Shown in pieces: positions 52,114-60,470 of a DNA stretch of 64,000 bases (the first letter of the stretch is position 1; the number at the start of each line of letters is the position of its first letter). The translations under genes were made by a program, and so were the position numbers. The notes beneath the pieces are model-generated. The model saw nothing but the letters and a program-made list of their open reading frames with translations. It was not told where the DNA came from and did not search any database. The stretch covers positions 124,001-188,000 of the forward strand of contig CAWJKY010000002.1 in the NCBI GenBank assembly GCA_963843565.1, read 5' to 3'. The stretch comes from DASZQY01 sp963843565 (GTDB lineage Bacteria > Pseudomonadota > Alphaproteobacteria > Rhizobiales > Kaistiaceae).

Positions 52114-52556
52114 GCCACCCGCTGGAAGATCCACACGCCGGCAAGCACCAGCGCGATGCCGACGAGACGCCACGGATTGAAGCCGTGGCTGGCGTAGCCG
52201 CCGTAGTTCGTCATGTCGAGAATGACGGCGACGATGAGTTGGCCGGCGATCACCGAGGCGAAGAGAAGCGCGGTGCCGAGGATCGGCGCCAACACCAGCG
52301 CGGCCGCAACGAAGCCGAAGCCGATGACGCCCGCCAGCCAGAGATAGGAGGGCATGGCGACAGCGCTGCCGACGGCGAAGCCCTGGCGCGTCACCAGAAG
52401 AAAGGCGGTGGCGAAGATGAAACTTACCGTGATCGACAGGAAGCTCGCGCCGAACGGCGTCCCGATGCGCCGCGCGACCTCGGCGTTCATGCCGGGTTGG
52501 AGCGCGAGAAATCCGCCGGCCGCGATCGCGGCGGCGATGAAGGCAACCTTGGGCAA
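52110..52556 (-). CDS. Small DMT-superfamily transporter (DUF606/YdcZ)
   Basis: A 148-residue membrane protein with five hydrophobic helices, the half-size format of the DUF606 family that works as a dimer. Features are FLALQPGMNAEVARRIGTPF, SFLSITVSFIFATAFLLV and GFNPWRLVGIALVLAGVW. Substrate unknown. I chose TTG at 52556 because AGGAG lies eight bases upstream and the product then begins LPKVAFIAAAIAAGG; the longer frame overlaps the CoA-transferase gene. The stop lies in the shared palindrome. Confidence 0.85.
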   Translation of the reverse strand: MPKVAFIAAAIAAGGFLALQPGMNAEVARRIGTPFGASFLSITVSFIFATAFLLVTRQGFAVGSAVAMPSYLWLAGVIGFGFVAAALVLAPILGTALLFASVIAGQLIVAVILDMTNYGGYASHGFNPWRLVGIALVLAGVWIFQRVA

Positions 52557-52584
52557 GGCACGGACTCCTGTTGTGGCGTGGCGT

Positions 52585-53820
52585 TCAGGCCGGTAGCCCG
52601 ACGACACCGCTTTCGGCAAGCGCGTCGATTTCGTCGTGGGTGTAGCCGAGCTGGACGAGGATCTCGGCCGTGTGCGCGCCGAGGCGCGGCGCCGCGCGGC
52701 CATAGGCGGGCGGCGTCTCAGACATGACGATCGGCGTGCGCACCGACGGGACCGTGCCGCCATCCGGCAACGGCAGATCGAGACGCATGCCTCTGTGGAC
52801 CACCTGCGGTTCGGCGAAGACCTGGTCGAGGCGGTTGACCGGCGAATAGGGCACGCCCGCCGTCTCCAGCGCACGCGCAAGATCGGCGCTCGTGAACGCG
52901 GCGACCAGCGGCCGCAGGATCGCCTCGAGCGCGTCGCGGTTCATGACCCGCTCCGCGTTGGTGGCGTAGGCCGGATCGTCGGCGAGTTCCGGTTTGCCGA
53001 GGACCGCGACGAAATTGCGAAACTGGCGGTCGTTGCCGACCGCGACGATGACGAAGCCGTCAGCGGTGGCAAAGTCCCGGTAGGGCACGATGTTGGGATG
53101 GGCGTTGCCCATGCGGCGCGGCGGCGAACCGGAGACGAGGTAGTTCAGCGCCTGATTGGCGAGCACGCCGACCTGCGCGTCGAGAAGCGCCATGTCGATC
53201 ATCTGACCCTCGCCGGTGCGCGCCCGGGCGATCAGCGCCGACTGGATGGCGACGGTGGCGTAGAGGCCGGAAAAGATGTCGGCATAGGCGACCCCGACCT
53301 TCTCCGGCGGGCCGTCCGGCGCGCCGGTGAGGTCCATGATGCCGCCCATCGCCTGGATCATGAAGTCGTAGCCCGGCCGCGCCGCCGCCGGGCCGTCCTG
53401 GCCGAAGCCGGTGATCGAACACCAGATGAGACCCGGGTTGGCCGACTTCAGGCTGGCGTAGTCGAGCTGGTATCTGGCGAGCCCGCCGACCTTGAAGTTC
53501 TCGATGACGACATCGGCGCCGCCGATCAGACGGCGGACGATCTCCTGTCCGCGCGCAGTGGCGAAGTCGACGGCGAGCGACCGCTTGCCGCGATTGCACG
53601 AATGGAAATAGGCGGAGTCGGAGCCGCCATCGGCATATGTGACCGACGGCGGCGCCCAGGCGCGGGTCTCGTCGCCGGTGGGGCTCTCCACCTTGACCAC
53701 GTCGGCGCCGAGATCGCCGAGCAGCTGCCCGGCCCACGGACCGGCCAGAACCCGGGCGAGCTCAACCACCTTTAGGCCGGCAAGCGGCGGCGGCTTCGGC
53801 GTGGCAGGGTTCGCGGACAT
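52585..53820 (-). CDS. CaiB/BaiF family CoA-transferase
   Basis: A 411-residue class III CoA-transferase. VVELARVLAGPWAGQLLGDL and GADVVKVESPTGDETR are the N-terminal family blocks, and RPGYDFMIQAMGGIMDLTG contains the catalytic aspartate that forms an acyl anhydride. PYRDFATADGFVIVAVGND is in the C-terminal half. The enzyme moves CoA between carboxylic acids; partners are unknown. ATG at 53820. A 28-base gap separates it from the transporter downstream, so the two may be co-transcribed. Confidence 0.92.
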   Translation of the reverse strand: MSANPATPKPPPLAGLKVVELARVLAGPWAGQLLGDLGADVVKVESPTGDETRAWAPPSVTYADGGSDSAYFHSCNRGKRSLAVDFATARGQEIVRRLIGGADVVIENFKVGGLARYQLDYASLKSANPGLIWCSITGFGQDGPAAARPGYDFMIQAMGGIMDLTGAPDGPPEKVGVAYADIFSGLYATVAIQSALIARARTGEGQMIDMALLDAQVGVLANQALNYLVSGSPPRRMGNAHPNIVPYRDFATADGFVIVAVGNDRQFRNFVAVLGKPELADDPAYATNAERVMNRDALEAILRPLVAAFTSADLARALETAGVPYSPVNRLDQVFAEPQVVHRGMRLDLPLPDGGTVPSVRTPIVMSETPPAYGRAAPRLGAHTAEILVQLGYTHDEIDALAESGVVGLPA

Positions 53821-53876
53821 GGCAGCAAGCAATTGCACCCGATGCCGGTCAGCGGCAAGCGGCGGCACCAGCGAAA

Positions 53877-53909
53877 GCGCCGCGGACACCCTTTCGGCAT
53901 CCGCGGCGC
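53877..53909 (-). terminator. Terminator after DUF4383 gene
   Basis: GCGCCGCGGA pairs perfectly with TCCGCGGCGC around a 13-base loop, 33 bases past the DUF4383 stop on the minus strand; a short TTT follows the stem on that strand. It separates DUF4383 from the CoA-transferase gene. Confidence 0.6.
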
Positions 53910-53942
53910 GTTTGTTCCGACCACCCGCAGGCGCGGGCGAGC

Positions 53943-54317
53943 CTACATGGCCATCGCCCTGGCCTCGTCGTCGCTCAGCGCGAAGCCGGCGTAGAGCATG
54001 ATGACCGCCAGCACGATGTAGAGCCACGTGTCGGCAGTGTTGACCACGAAGATGCCGAGCCACATGCCGTCGGCGTTGAGCACGAAGAAGCTCAGGATGC
54101 CGATGATGGCGTAGATGACCCCGACGATCTTGAGCGCCATGCCGCTGCCCAACGCGGAGTAGGCGCCGGCGAGCAGCACAACCCCGGCGACGATGTAGAT
54201 CAGGTTGGCCACCACGTCGGTGGCGAACAGGCCGAGAACCGGGGCATTGAAGAACCCAAGCAACCCGAACAGGACGAACACGATTCCGATGACGATTGCA
54301 GCAGATCGAGCTGTCAT
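53943..54317 (-). CDS. DUF4383-like membrane protein
   Basis: A 124-residue protein with four hydrophobic helices and short loops (IVIGIVFVLFGLLGFFNAP, VANLIYIVAGVVLLAGAYSA, IVGVIYAIIGILSFFVL, TWLYIVLAVIMLYAGFAL). Size and pattern fit the DUF4383 family, which has no assigned function and is often stress-related in soil bacteria. ATG follows GGGAGAAC. The gene is divergent from the type III polyketide synthase across a 220-base region in which I find no clear promoter consensus. Confidence 0.75.
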   Translation of the reverse strand: MTARSAAIVIGIVFVLFGLLGFFNAPVLGLFATDVVANLIYIVAGVVLLAGAYSALGSGMALKIVGVIYAIIGILSFFVLNADGMWLGIFVVNTADTWLYIVLAVIMLYAGFALSDDEARAMAM

Positions 54318-54537
54318 GTCTTTGTTCTCCCAGACGAATCAGGGGCAGGCGGATCGTGCGCCCATCCGCGCTAGTGCTCAAGATATAGGCACAATCGGGG
54401 CCGTATCTGGTAAGTTCGGCCTCCCGCCCGGGTGCAACAGGCCCTGAATTTTGGAGGACCGGCGGTGTTCTCCCCTTGGCAGGGCGGCGGCGGTCGGTGA
54501 TGGTGGCGGCCGGGGCAAACAGAACAGGGATCGGGCT

Positions 54538-55644
54538 ATGCTGAACAAAGTCGACACCGAGACGCGTACGGGAGTCGGCCTCAGCCCTTTCGACGTCGAG
54601 ATCGCCGCCATCGCCACGGCGGTGCCGCCCAACATCGTCAGCCAGGACGAATCGCGCGAGCGCGCCGCCGCCGCCTATCCCGAGTACGCCCGCGTCGACT
54701 CGATCTTCACCAACACCGGCATCGACCGCCGTTTCGTCTGCCAGCCGCGCGAATGGTACCTGGAGGAGCATAGCTGGGAGGAGCGCACTGCGGTCTTCCA
54801 GAACCATGCTCTGGCGCTGATGGAAGAGGCCGCCGTCGAGGCGGTCGCGGAAGCCGGCTTGCGCTTCGACGAGATCGACGCGCTGGTGGTCAACACCATC
54901 ACGGGCTTGGCGGTGCCCAGCCTCGACGCGCGCCTGATGAACCGCCTGCCCTTCTCGCCCAACCTCGAACGGCTGCCGATCTTCGGCATCGGTTGCGGCG
55001 GCGGCGTCGCCGGCCTGTCACGCTCGGCGCGCCTCGCGCAATCCATTCCCGGCGGCAATGTCCTGTTCATCACGGTCGACCTCTGCACGGTCTGCCAGCG
55101 CATCAACGACCGCAGCCTGACCATGTTCGTGGCGACCGCCCTGTTCGGCGACGGCGCGGCGGCAGTGGTCCTGCGCAACACGGCGGGCAGCCAGAAGGGA
55201 AGCGGCCAGAACGGCGGCCACGGCCGGTTTGCCGCCATCGGCGAGCACTTCTGGGGAGACACCGAAGGGATCATGGGCTGGGACATCAAGAACGACGGCT
55301 TCGGCATCGTTCTGAGCCCCCAGCTGCCCGCGCTCATGCAGCAGCGTTTCGCGCCGGCGCTCGACGGGTTTCTGGCCCGCAACGGGCTGACCCGCGACGA
55401 CATCGAGGGCTATCTGCTGCATCCCGGCGGCGGCAAGATCCTCGACGTCGCCGACGAGGTGCTCGAACTCGACCCCGACGTTCTGAAACCCTCCCGCGAG
55501 ACGCTCAGGAACTACGGCAACATGTCGTCGGCGACCGCGATCTTCGTGCTGAAGTACGCCCTCGACACCGGCCGTCGCGGCCGCCACGTGCTGGCGGCGT
55601 TCGGGCCCGGCTTCTCGGCCTACTTCGCCGTCGTCGACCTTTAA
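54538..55644 (+). CDS. Type III polyketide synthase
   Basis: A 368-residue chalcone-synthase-like enzyme that condenses malonyl-CoA units onto an acyl starter. The Cys-His-Asn triad is seen in FGIGCGGGVAGL, YLLHPGGGKILD and NYGNMSSATAIFVL. Overall similarity fits bacterial alkylpyrone or alkylresorcinol synthases. It converges with an isoprenylcysteine-methyltransferase-like gene with which it shares the four bases TTAA; in Bacillus and other bacteria such a methyltransferase modifies the pyrone product. The product here would be a long-chain phenolic or pyrone lipid. Confidence 0.92.
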   Translation: MLNKVDTETRTGVGLSPFDVEIAAIATAVPPNIVSQDESRERAAAAYPEYARVDSIFTNTGIDRRFVCQPREWYLEEHSWEERTAVFQNHALALMEEAAVEAVAEAGLRFDEIDALVVNTITGLAVPSLDARLMNRLPFSPNLERLPIFGIGCGGGVAGLSRSARLAQSIPGGNVLFITVDLCTVCQRINDRSLTMFVATALFGDGAAAVVLRNTAGSQKGSGQNGGHGRFAAIGEHFWGDTEGIMGWDIKNDGFGIVLSPQLPALMQQRFAPALDGFLARNGLTRDDIEGYLLHPGGGKILDVADEVLELDPDVLKPSRETLRNYGNMSSATAIFVLKYALDTGRRGRHVLAAFGPGFSAYFAVVDL

Positions 55645-56183
55645 GTGCCGGCAGCCCCCTGCCCGGTCGCTGCGGCCAGGGCGCGCTCCTCGAGCACCAT
55701 CTTCCACACGATCGCCGCGCCGTAGGCGACGCCAGCGACCAGCGCCAGCATGACCTGGCCGAACGCCAGCGGCAGGAGCAGCGTCTCCAGTTCCGCGACG
55801 ACATAGTTCGGATGGCGGAGGTAGCGGTACGGCCCGCTGGCGACCCGCTGCATGCCGTCGACGACCACGATGCGATGGGTCCAGAAGCGGCCGAGGCTCG
55901 CCACGATCCAGTAGCGCACCGGCTGTAGGCAGAGGTAGGCGATGAGCGCCGGCCACACCACCGGCGCATCGGTCGGGATCAGCAGGAAGACCGCCGCCAG
56001 CCAGCCGAGCTGGACCACCACGATGACCGGATAGTAGGCGCGGCCTTCCTCGTGGCCGCCTTTGGCCAGCAGCCGGCGCATGTTGCGCTGCGAGTAGAGG
56101 TCTTCGGCGATGCGCTGGAGAAGGACCACGAGCGCGGCGAGCTGGGGAAGACCGATGAGACCGGCGAGGAGCATGGGCGCCAT
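55641..56183 (-). CDS. Isoprenylcysteine carboxyl methyltransferase-family protein
   Basis: A 180-residue membrane methyltransferase with four to five helices. GPYRYLRHPNYVVAELE is the ICMT family's S-adenosylmethionine-binding signature. Homologues next to type III polyketide synthases O-methylate alkylpyrones (BpsB-like). Here the gene is convergent, not co-directional, and overlaps the synthase by four bases. The ATG at 56183 is preferred; an ATG at 56174 is possible. No clear ribosome-binding site. Confidence 0.85.
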   Translation of the reverse strand: MAPMLLAGLIGLPQLAALVVLLQRIAEDLYSQRNMRRLLAKGGHEEGRAYYPVIVVVQLGWLAAVFLLIPTDAPVVWPALIAYLCLQPVRYWIVASLGRFWTHRIVVVDGMQRVASGPYRYLRHPNYVVAELETLLLPLAFGQVMLALVAGVAYGAAIVWKMVLEERALAAATGQGAAGT

Positions 56184-56245
56184 TGGTAGCCGTAGCGGCC
56201 GCGACGGCAAGGGCCCGCTGCCCTCGCCAGTCCTGCCAAGCGCGC

Positions 56246-56275
56246 TTGACAGGCTTCCGGAGCGCTTCTTATATC
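56246..56275 (+). promoter_or_regulatory. Sigma70 promoter of tRNA-Met
   Basis: A perfect -35 TTGACA at 56246-56251 and a -10 TATATC at 56270-56275 are separated by 18 bases. The tRNA begins 19 bases beyond the -10 box, leaving room for a short 5' leader. This is the clearest promoter in the window. Confidence 0.8.
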
Positions 56276-56294
56276 CGCCCGCACCTCGCAAAGG

Positions 56295-56371
56295 GGCGGA
56301 GTAGCTCAGCTGGTTAGAGCAGCGGAATCATAATCCGCGTGTCGGGGGTTCAAATCCCTCCTCCGCTACCA
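56295..56371 (+). tRNA. tRNA-Met (CAT), elongator
   Basis: A 77-base cloverleaf. The acceptor stem GGCGGAG pairs with CTCCGCT (G1-U72 wobble), the D arm is AGCTCAGC-TGGTTAGAGC, the anticodon stem GCGGA/TCCGC encloses ATCATAA with anticodon CAT, and the T arm carries GGTTCAAAT. CCA is encoded. The paired first position and the anticodon stem without the three G-C pairs of initiators argue for elongator Met. A tRNA-Ile2 with modified C34 is the main alternative and is less likely by overall sequence. Confidence 0.93.
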
Positions 56372-56464
56372 AAATCACCTCTCACGATGCCACAACGGCA
56401 GCGCCGTCGCGTGTGCTAGAGATCAGCCCGCCGCGGTCCTTGTCGCGGGAACGGGAGGTCTGGC

Positions 56465-57211
56465 GTGAACCGGGCATGTGTAGCGGCATTGCTTCTGACG
56501 TTTTGCGCCTGCGGTCCGGTCGCCGCCGAGGACAGTGATCTGGCGCTGCTGCCGGCGGTCTATCCCGAACTCGCGGACCATGCCGCGACCGCCGAAGCCT
56601 TCGTGCCGTCAAAGTGGCGGCTGGAGGACCTGAAGTCGGGCGACCTCAACGGCGACGGGCTCCCCGATGCGGTGCTGGTGCTGCGTGAAGACAATCCAGC
56701 AGGTGTCATCGACGGCAGTTCGCAAGGCGGACCCGAACGCTTCGACACCAATCCGCGCATGCTGGCCGTGCTGCTGGCGAACGTCGGCGGCGGGTATGAC
56801 CTCGCATTGGAAGATCACAGCCTGATCGCGCGCCCCACCGACCCGTCGCAGCAGGACCCGCTCGATCCCGACGGCATCCAGCCGGGCGAGATCGCGATCA
56901 CCAACGGCACGTTGCAGATCACGCTCGGCTATTTCGGCGGCGACATGGGCAACGTGACCTTCACGTTCCGATACCGGAACAAGCGCTTCGAACTGATCGG
57001 CTACGATCGCGTCAACGTCACGCGCGACGGGCAGGACAGCGGCGCCATCACCGACGTCAGCATCGACTATGCGACGCGGCGCGTCGAACGGAGCGACGGC
57101 AATATCTCCGACGACGCCGAAAAGGTGACGCGATCGAAGTTGCCGGCGGCCCCGCTGCTGACCCTGCCCGAGATCGGCGACGGTCTGGAGTTCTCGCCGG
57201 TACTGGAATGA
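56465..57211 (+). CDS. Secreted hypothetical protein with calcium-loop motif
   Basis: A 248-residue exported protein starting at GTG after GGGAGG. A signal peptide covers about residues 1-21 (ends GPVAA). LKSGDLNGDGLPDAVLVLRED is an FG-GAP/dockerin-like DxNxDGxxD calcium loop near residues 57-72. The remaining sequence includes LGYFGGDMGNVTFTFRYRN, as in uncharacterised periplasmic proteins that follow this loop. No enzyme motif is seen. Function unknown. Confidence 0.75.
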   Translation: MNRACVAALLLTFCACGPVAAEDSDLALLPAVYPELADHAATAEAFVPSKWRLEDLKSGDLNGDGLPDAVLVLREDNPAGVIDGSSQGGPERFDTNPRMLAVLLANVGGGYDLALEDHSLIARPTDPSQQDPLDPDGIQPGEIAITNGTLQITLGYFGGDMGNVTFTFRYRNKRFELIGYDRVNVTRDGQDSGAITDVSIDYATRRVERSDGNISDDAEKVTRSKLPAAPLLTLPEIGDGLEFSPVLE

Positions 57212-57267
57212 TCGATCCGGACGGCCGGGATCGTCTCCGACAATTAGCCGCCCGGATCCCTGACCGG

Positions 57268-57633
57268 CTACGGCGCGGCGGCGGCCTTCAGCTTCGACAG
57301 GGCGCGCATCTTGACGCGCACGCTCGCCGGCTTGGCCGCGGCCTTGATCATCTCGCCGGTGGCGGGGTTGCGGACCAGCGTCCCGGCCTTGCGGGCGGGG
57401 ACCTTGCGCAAAGTGACCTTGAACAGTCCGGGGAACGTGAACTCCCCCGCGCCGCGCGGGTGGATCGAGCCAAGCAGGGCGCTTTCCAGTGAGGTGAGGA
57501 CGCCGACTGCAACGCTGCGGGACAGCTCGTTCTCTTCGGCGATCCGGTTGACCAGAGCCGACTTGGTAAGGGCTTCCTTTACCGGACGAACAGCCTGAGT
57601 GCTGGATTTGCCGGGCTTCTTCTTGGTTGCCAA
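57268..57633 (-). CDS. HU-family DNA-binding protein with basic N-terminal extension
   Basis: A 121-residue histone-like protein. Residues about 22-112 are the HU fold (ALTKSALVNRIAEENELS, then GLFKVTLRKVPARKAGT) with the DNA-intercalating arm RNPATGEMIKAAAKP. The first 20 residues form a Lys/Pro/Ser-rich tail (ATKKKPGKSSTQAV). I chose TTG at 57633, since GAGGAG lies seven bases upstream; the frame remains open far upstream but shows no similarity. Such extended HU variants may condense DNA differently from standard HU. Confidence 0.85.
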   Translation of the reverse strand: MATKKKPGKSSTQAVRPVKEALTKSALVNRIAEENELSRSVAVGVLTSLESALLGSIHPRGAGEFTFPGLFKVTLRKVPARKAGTLVRNPATGEMIKAAAKPASVRVKMRALSKLKAAAAP

Positions 57634-57715
57634 GGTGATACTCCTCGATGGTTGGAATCGGTGGCGCGGGGCTTGTAGCCCGCCAGACGCGGGACGACCA
57701 GTGGCCAGCGCTCGG

Positions 57716-57735
57716 GGCGCCGGGCGCCAGGCGCC
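57716..57735. repeat. Three GGCGCC units at 7-bp period upstream of HU gene
   Basis: GGCGCC occurs at 57716, 57723 and 57730, each a perfect palindrome, about 85-115 bases upstream of the HU start. Any two units can pair into a hairpin. The rest of this 194-base region contains no gene. Confidence 0.4.
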
Positions 57736-57827
57736 TTGCGGAGGCGATAGCGCCCCTTTGCGCCCACCGCAATTACTCTTGTTATGCCGGGCCGGGGCGC
57801 CGGCCGAGGGTGGGCTGAATTGCCCCT

Positions 57828-59126
57828 CTAGACCCGGACGGAATCGGGTACGCGCTGACCGGCCGCGATGATCGGCGGCGCGGCGTTGAGCTGCTCGATG
57901 GCAAAGCCGGCGGCGGCCTTGTATTTGGCCATAAAGGCATTGCGCTCCTCGGCGGGAACGACGTCGTCGATGTTGTCGAACACGCCGGCGCAGCGTTCGT
58001 CGACCATGTTGAGCAGGCCGAAGGGGCCGGCACCCCGATTGCGCAGGATCAGCTTTGAAATGGGCTCGCACAGCTCTTCGTCGTAGGCCGCGAGGGCCGC
58101 CTCGGTGACACCGAACGCGATCAGCTTGGCGCCAAGCACGCGCGCATCGACGATCGCCTGACTGGCCCCGTTGGAGCCGGTCGGATACATGGCGTGGGCG
58201 GCATCGCCGAGCAGAAGCACCGGCCCGTCGCGCCACGTCCCGACCGGATCGCGATCGATCATCGGATTTTCGTAGGCGATGTCGGCACGCCGCAGCATGT
58301 CGGGCACGTCGAGCCAATCGTAGCGCCAGGTCTCGAAGTGCTGAATGAACTCGTCCACCTCGACCGGCCGGAACCAGCCGCTGTTCTTCCAACCCTCGGA
58401 ATTGTCGACCGTCAGTTCGGCGATCCAGTTGATGGTCGCCAACCCGGTTTCCGGATCGACCGGAGAGATCGGGTAGAAGACGATGCGATGGCGGTGCGTG
58501 CCGAGGCCGACGAACGACGCGCCCGTGCGGATCGGTTTGCCCCGGGTGGTGCCCCGCCACATGATCGCGCCGCCCCAGTGGATCGGCGGCTGATCGGGAT
58601 GCATCCGGGCGCGGATGTCCGAATGGATGCCGTCCGCCCCGATCAGCAGCGCCCCCGCCTCCCTGATCGTTTGGCCGTCGGCGCGTTCGATCACGGCCGT
58701 CACGCCGCCATCCGGACCGGCCTCGTAGTTCTTGACCCGATGGCCCAGCTTCACGCACTCGGGACCGGCCCGCTCCACCAGCTTGCGATAGAGCAGCATG
58801 TGCAGCTCGCCGCGATGGACGGAATATTGCGGCCAGTTATAGCCGGCCAGCAAACCGCGCGGCTCGGAATAGATGTCGTTGCCGTTGAGCCCAACCAGCG
58901 CCCATTCCTTCGACGGAACGCCGACGGCTTCCAGATCTTCCGGCCCGATCCCGAGATCGTAGAGCTCGCGAACCGCGTTTGGCTGGATGTTGATGCCGAC
59001 GCCCAATGGCGCGAGGCCCCGCACGCTTTCGAAGACGGTGAAGGGAACCCCGATCTGATCAAGGGTCAGCGCCGTGGCCAGGCCACCGATGCCCCCTCCG
59101 GCGATAAGCACCCGCGATCCGGTCAC
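57828..59126 (-). CDS. FAD-dependent aromatic monooxygenase
   Basis: A 432-residue flavoprotein of the salicylate-hydroxylase/PhzS-like group. VLIAGGGIGGLATALTL is the FAD-binding Rossmann motif, and LLIGADGIHSDIRARM and PVLLLGDAAHAMYPTGSNG are the second and third flavin/NAD(P)H motifs. It hydroxylates an aromatic or related ring; the substrate is unknown. GTG at 59126, after AGGGGGG, starts the protein directly at the Rossmann fold; a longer ATG frame to 59195 is less likely. Divergent from the YHYH gene across 198 bases without a clear operator. Confidence 0.88.
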   Translation of the reverse strand: MTGSRVLIAGGGIGGLATALTLDQIGVPFTVFESVRGLAPLGVGINIQPNAVRELYDLGIGPEDLEAVGVPSKEWALVGLNGNDIYSEPRGLLAGYNWPQYSVHRGELHMLLYRKLVERAGPECVKLGHRVKNYEAGPDGGVTAVIERADGQTIREAGALLIGADGIHSDIRARMHPDQPPIHWGGAIMWRGTTRGKPIRTGASFVGLGTHRHRIVFYPISPVDPETGLATINWIAELTVDNSEGWKNSGWFRPVEVDEFIQHFETWRYDWLDVPDMLRRADIAYENPMIDRDPVGTWRDGPVLLLGDAAHAMYPTGSNGASQAIVDARVLGAKLIAFGVTEAALAAYDEELCEPISKLILRNRGAGPFGLLNMVDERCAGVFDNIDDVVPAEERNAFMAKYKAAAGFAIEQLNAAPPIIAAGQRVPDSVRV

Positions 59127-59324
59127 GCGTCCCCCCTTGCCCCATGCATCTTTGTTGTTGCCCGGTTCATAGACAAGGCGCCCGAGCCTGTCCAACCCAT
59201 GCCGGGTGGCGATCGTGGCACGCAGTGCCCTCTACGGCGACCGCCTGTTGGCTTGCCTTCCGAACTTGATCGCGACACCGCAATCGCCTACTCCCGGTTG
59301 TTGGATCACGCGGGAGGCAGGGCG

Positions 59325-60470
59325 ATGCGGCGTGCGGGCTTCAGGAATCTGATCTTCGTCGCGATCGGGCTGCTCGCCGGGCCGATGGCGGCGGGTGCCG
59401 CCCACGCCGCCGATCTCAAGCTGAAGATCGACAACTGCGGCTGCGACACGGCCTGCTACACCGGCAACGTCACCAAGCTTTCGTGTTCCAAGAGCACCAT
59501 CAGCTTCAGGTCGAACGGCCTGCCCGACCTCGGCGACGAGATGATGATCGGGATCACCGCGTCCAATCAGCAGTTCCCGACGGTGCACGATTTCCAGTTC
59601 AGCATCATTCGCCACCCGACCAAGGCCAAGACGCCCAAGGCGACCGTGCCGGGAGCAGTCGGCGTGGCCGTCAACGGTGTGCCGATCTTCGACCCGAGCA
59701 CGCAAGGGCCGGCCGACCCGGTGACCGGCAAGCGCCCGAGCGCGTATGAGGCTGGCGAACTCGACATGTGCGGCGGCCACGCCGGGCGCGGCGACGACTA
59801 TCACTATCACATGGCGCCGAAGTGCCTGATCGACGACCTCGGGCCCCAACGCATCGATGTCGACAAGCAGCCCATCGGCTTCGCCATGGACGGCTATCCG
59901 ATCCTGGCGCTCGGCTGGTTCGACAAGGCCAACGACATCGAAGCCGCGCTCGACGACTGCCGCGGCGCCACCGACGCCAACGGCAACTATTTCTACAACG
60001 TCGAGAATGTGCCGGATTATCTGGTGCTGAACTGCTTCACCGGCGTCACCGACGAACACCACTTCGCCCGCGACCAGTGGACCCAGCGCAAGGACCTCGC
60101 CGGCAACGACATGATCGGCATCCCGGTGCCGTTCGTCATCAAGACGTCGGAGACCCGCACCGGCGGCGGCGCGACCTGTTCCGTGATGACCGGCACGCTC
60201 AAGGAGGCCCAGGTCCTCAAGACCGATGGCAGCGTCGACCGGCTGAGCAACAAGGCAGGCACGCTCTTCTATTGCAACGCGCATTGCTACGGCGCCTTCC
60301 TCGAGGCCGATCCGGTCTCGGGCGCCAAAGGCCGCGTGGTCTACTACGAGAACCCCACCGACAAGTGCCCGGCCATCCTCGGCCTGTCGAAGCTGACGCT
60401 GTTCGACGCCTATGAGGGCCCGGCGCAGAGCCGCAAGGCGCCACCCGGCACCTCGGCGAATGGCGGCTAG
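59325..60470 (+). CDS. Secreted YHYH-domain protein
   Basis: A 381-residue exported protein with a signal peptide over residues 1-28 (ends AAHAA). The central part contains the YHYH motif in CGGHAGRGDDYHYHMAPKC and a repeated His/Cys-rich pattern (CGCDTACYTGNVTKLSC near the start; YCNAHCYGAFLE near the C-terminus) compatible with metal binding and disulfides. YHYH proteins have no assigned activity. ATG follows GGGAGG. Its end overlaps the DUF1007 gene by 11 bases, so the two exported proteins are produced together. Confidence 0.85.
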   Translation: MRRAGFRNLIFVAIGLLAGPMAAGAAHAADLKLKIDNCGCDTACYTGNVTKLSCSKSTISFRSNGLPDLGDEMMIGITASNQQFPTVHDFQFSIIRHPTKAKTPKATVPGAVGVAVNGVPIFDPSTQGPADPVTGKRPSAYEAGELDMCGGHAGRGDDYHYHMAPKCLIDDLGPQRIDVDKQPIGFAMDGYPILALGWFDKANDIEAALDDCRGATDANGNYFYNVENVPDYLVLNCFTGVTDEHHFARDQWTQRKDLAGNDMIGIPVPFVIKTSETRTGGGATCSVMTGTLKEAQVLKTDGSVDRLSNKAGTLFYCNAHCYGAFLEADPVSGAKGRVVYYENPTDKCPAILGLSKLTLFDAYEGPAQSRKAPPGTSANGG

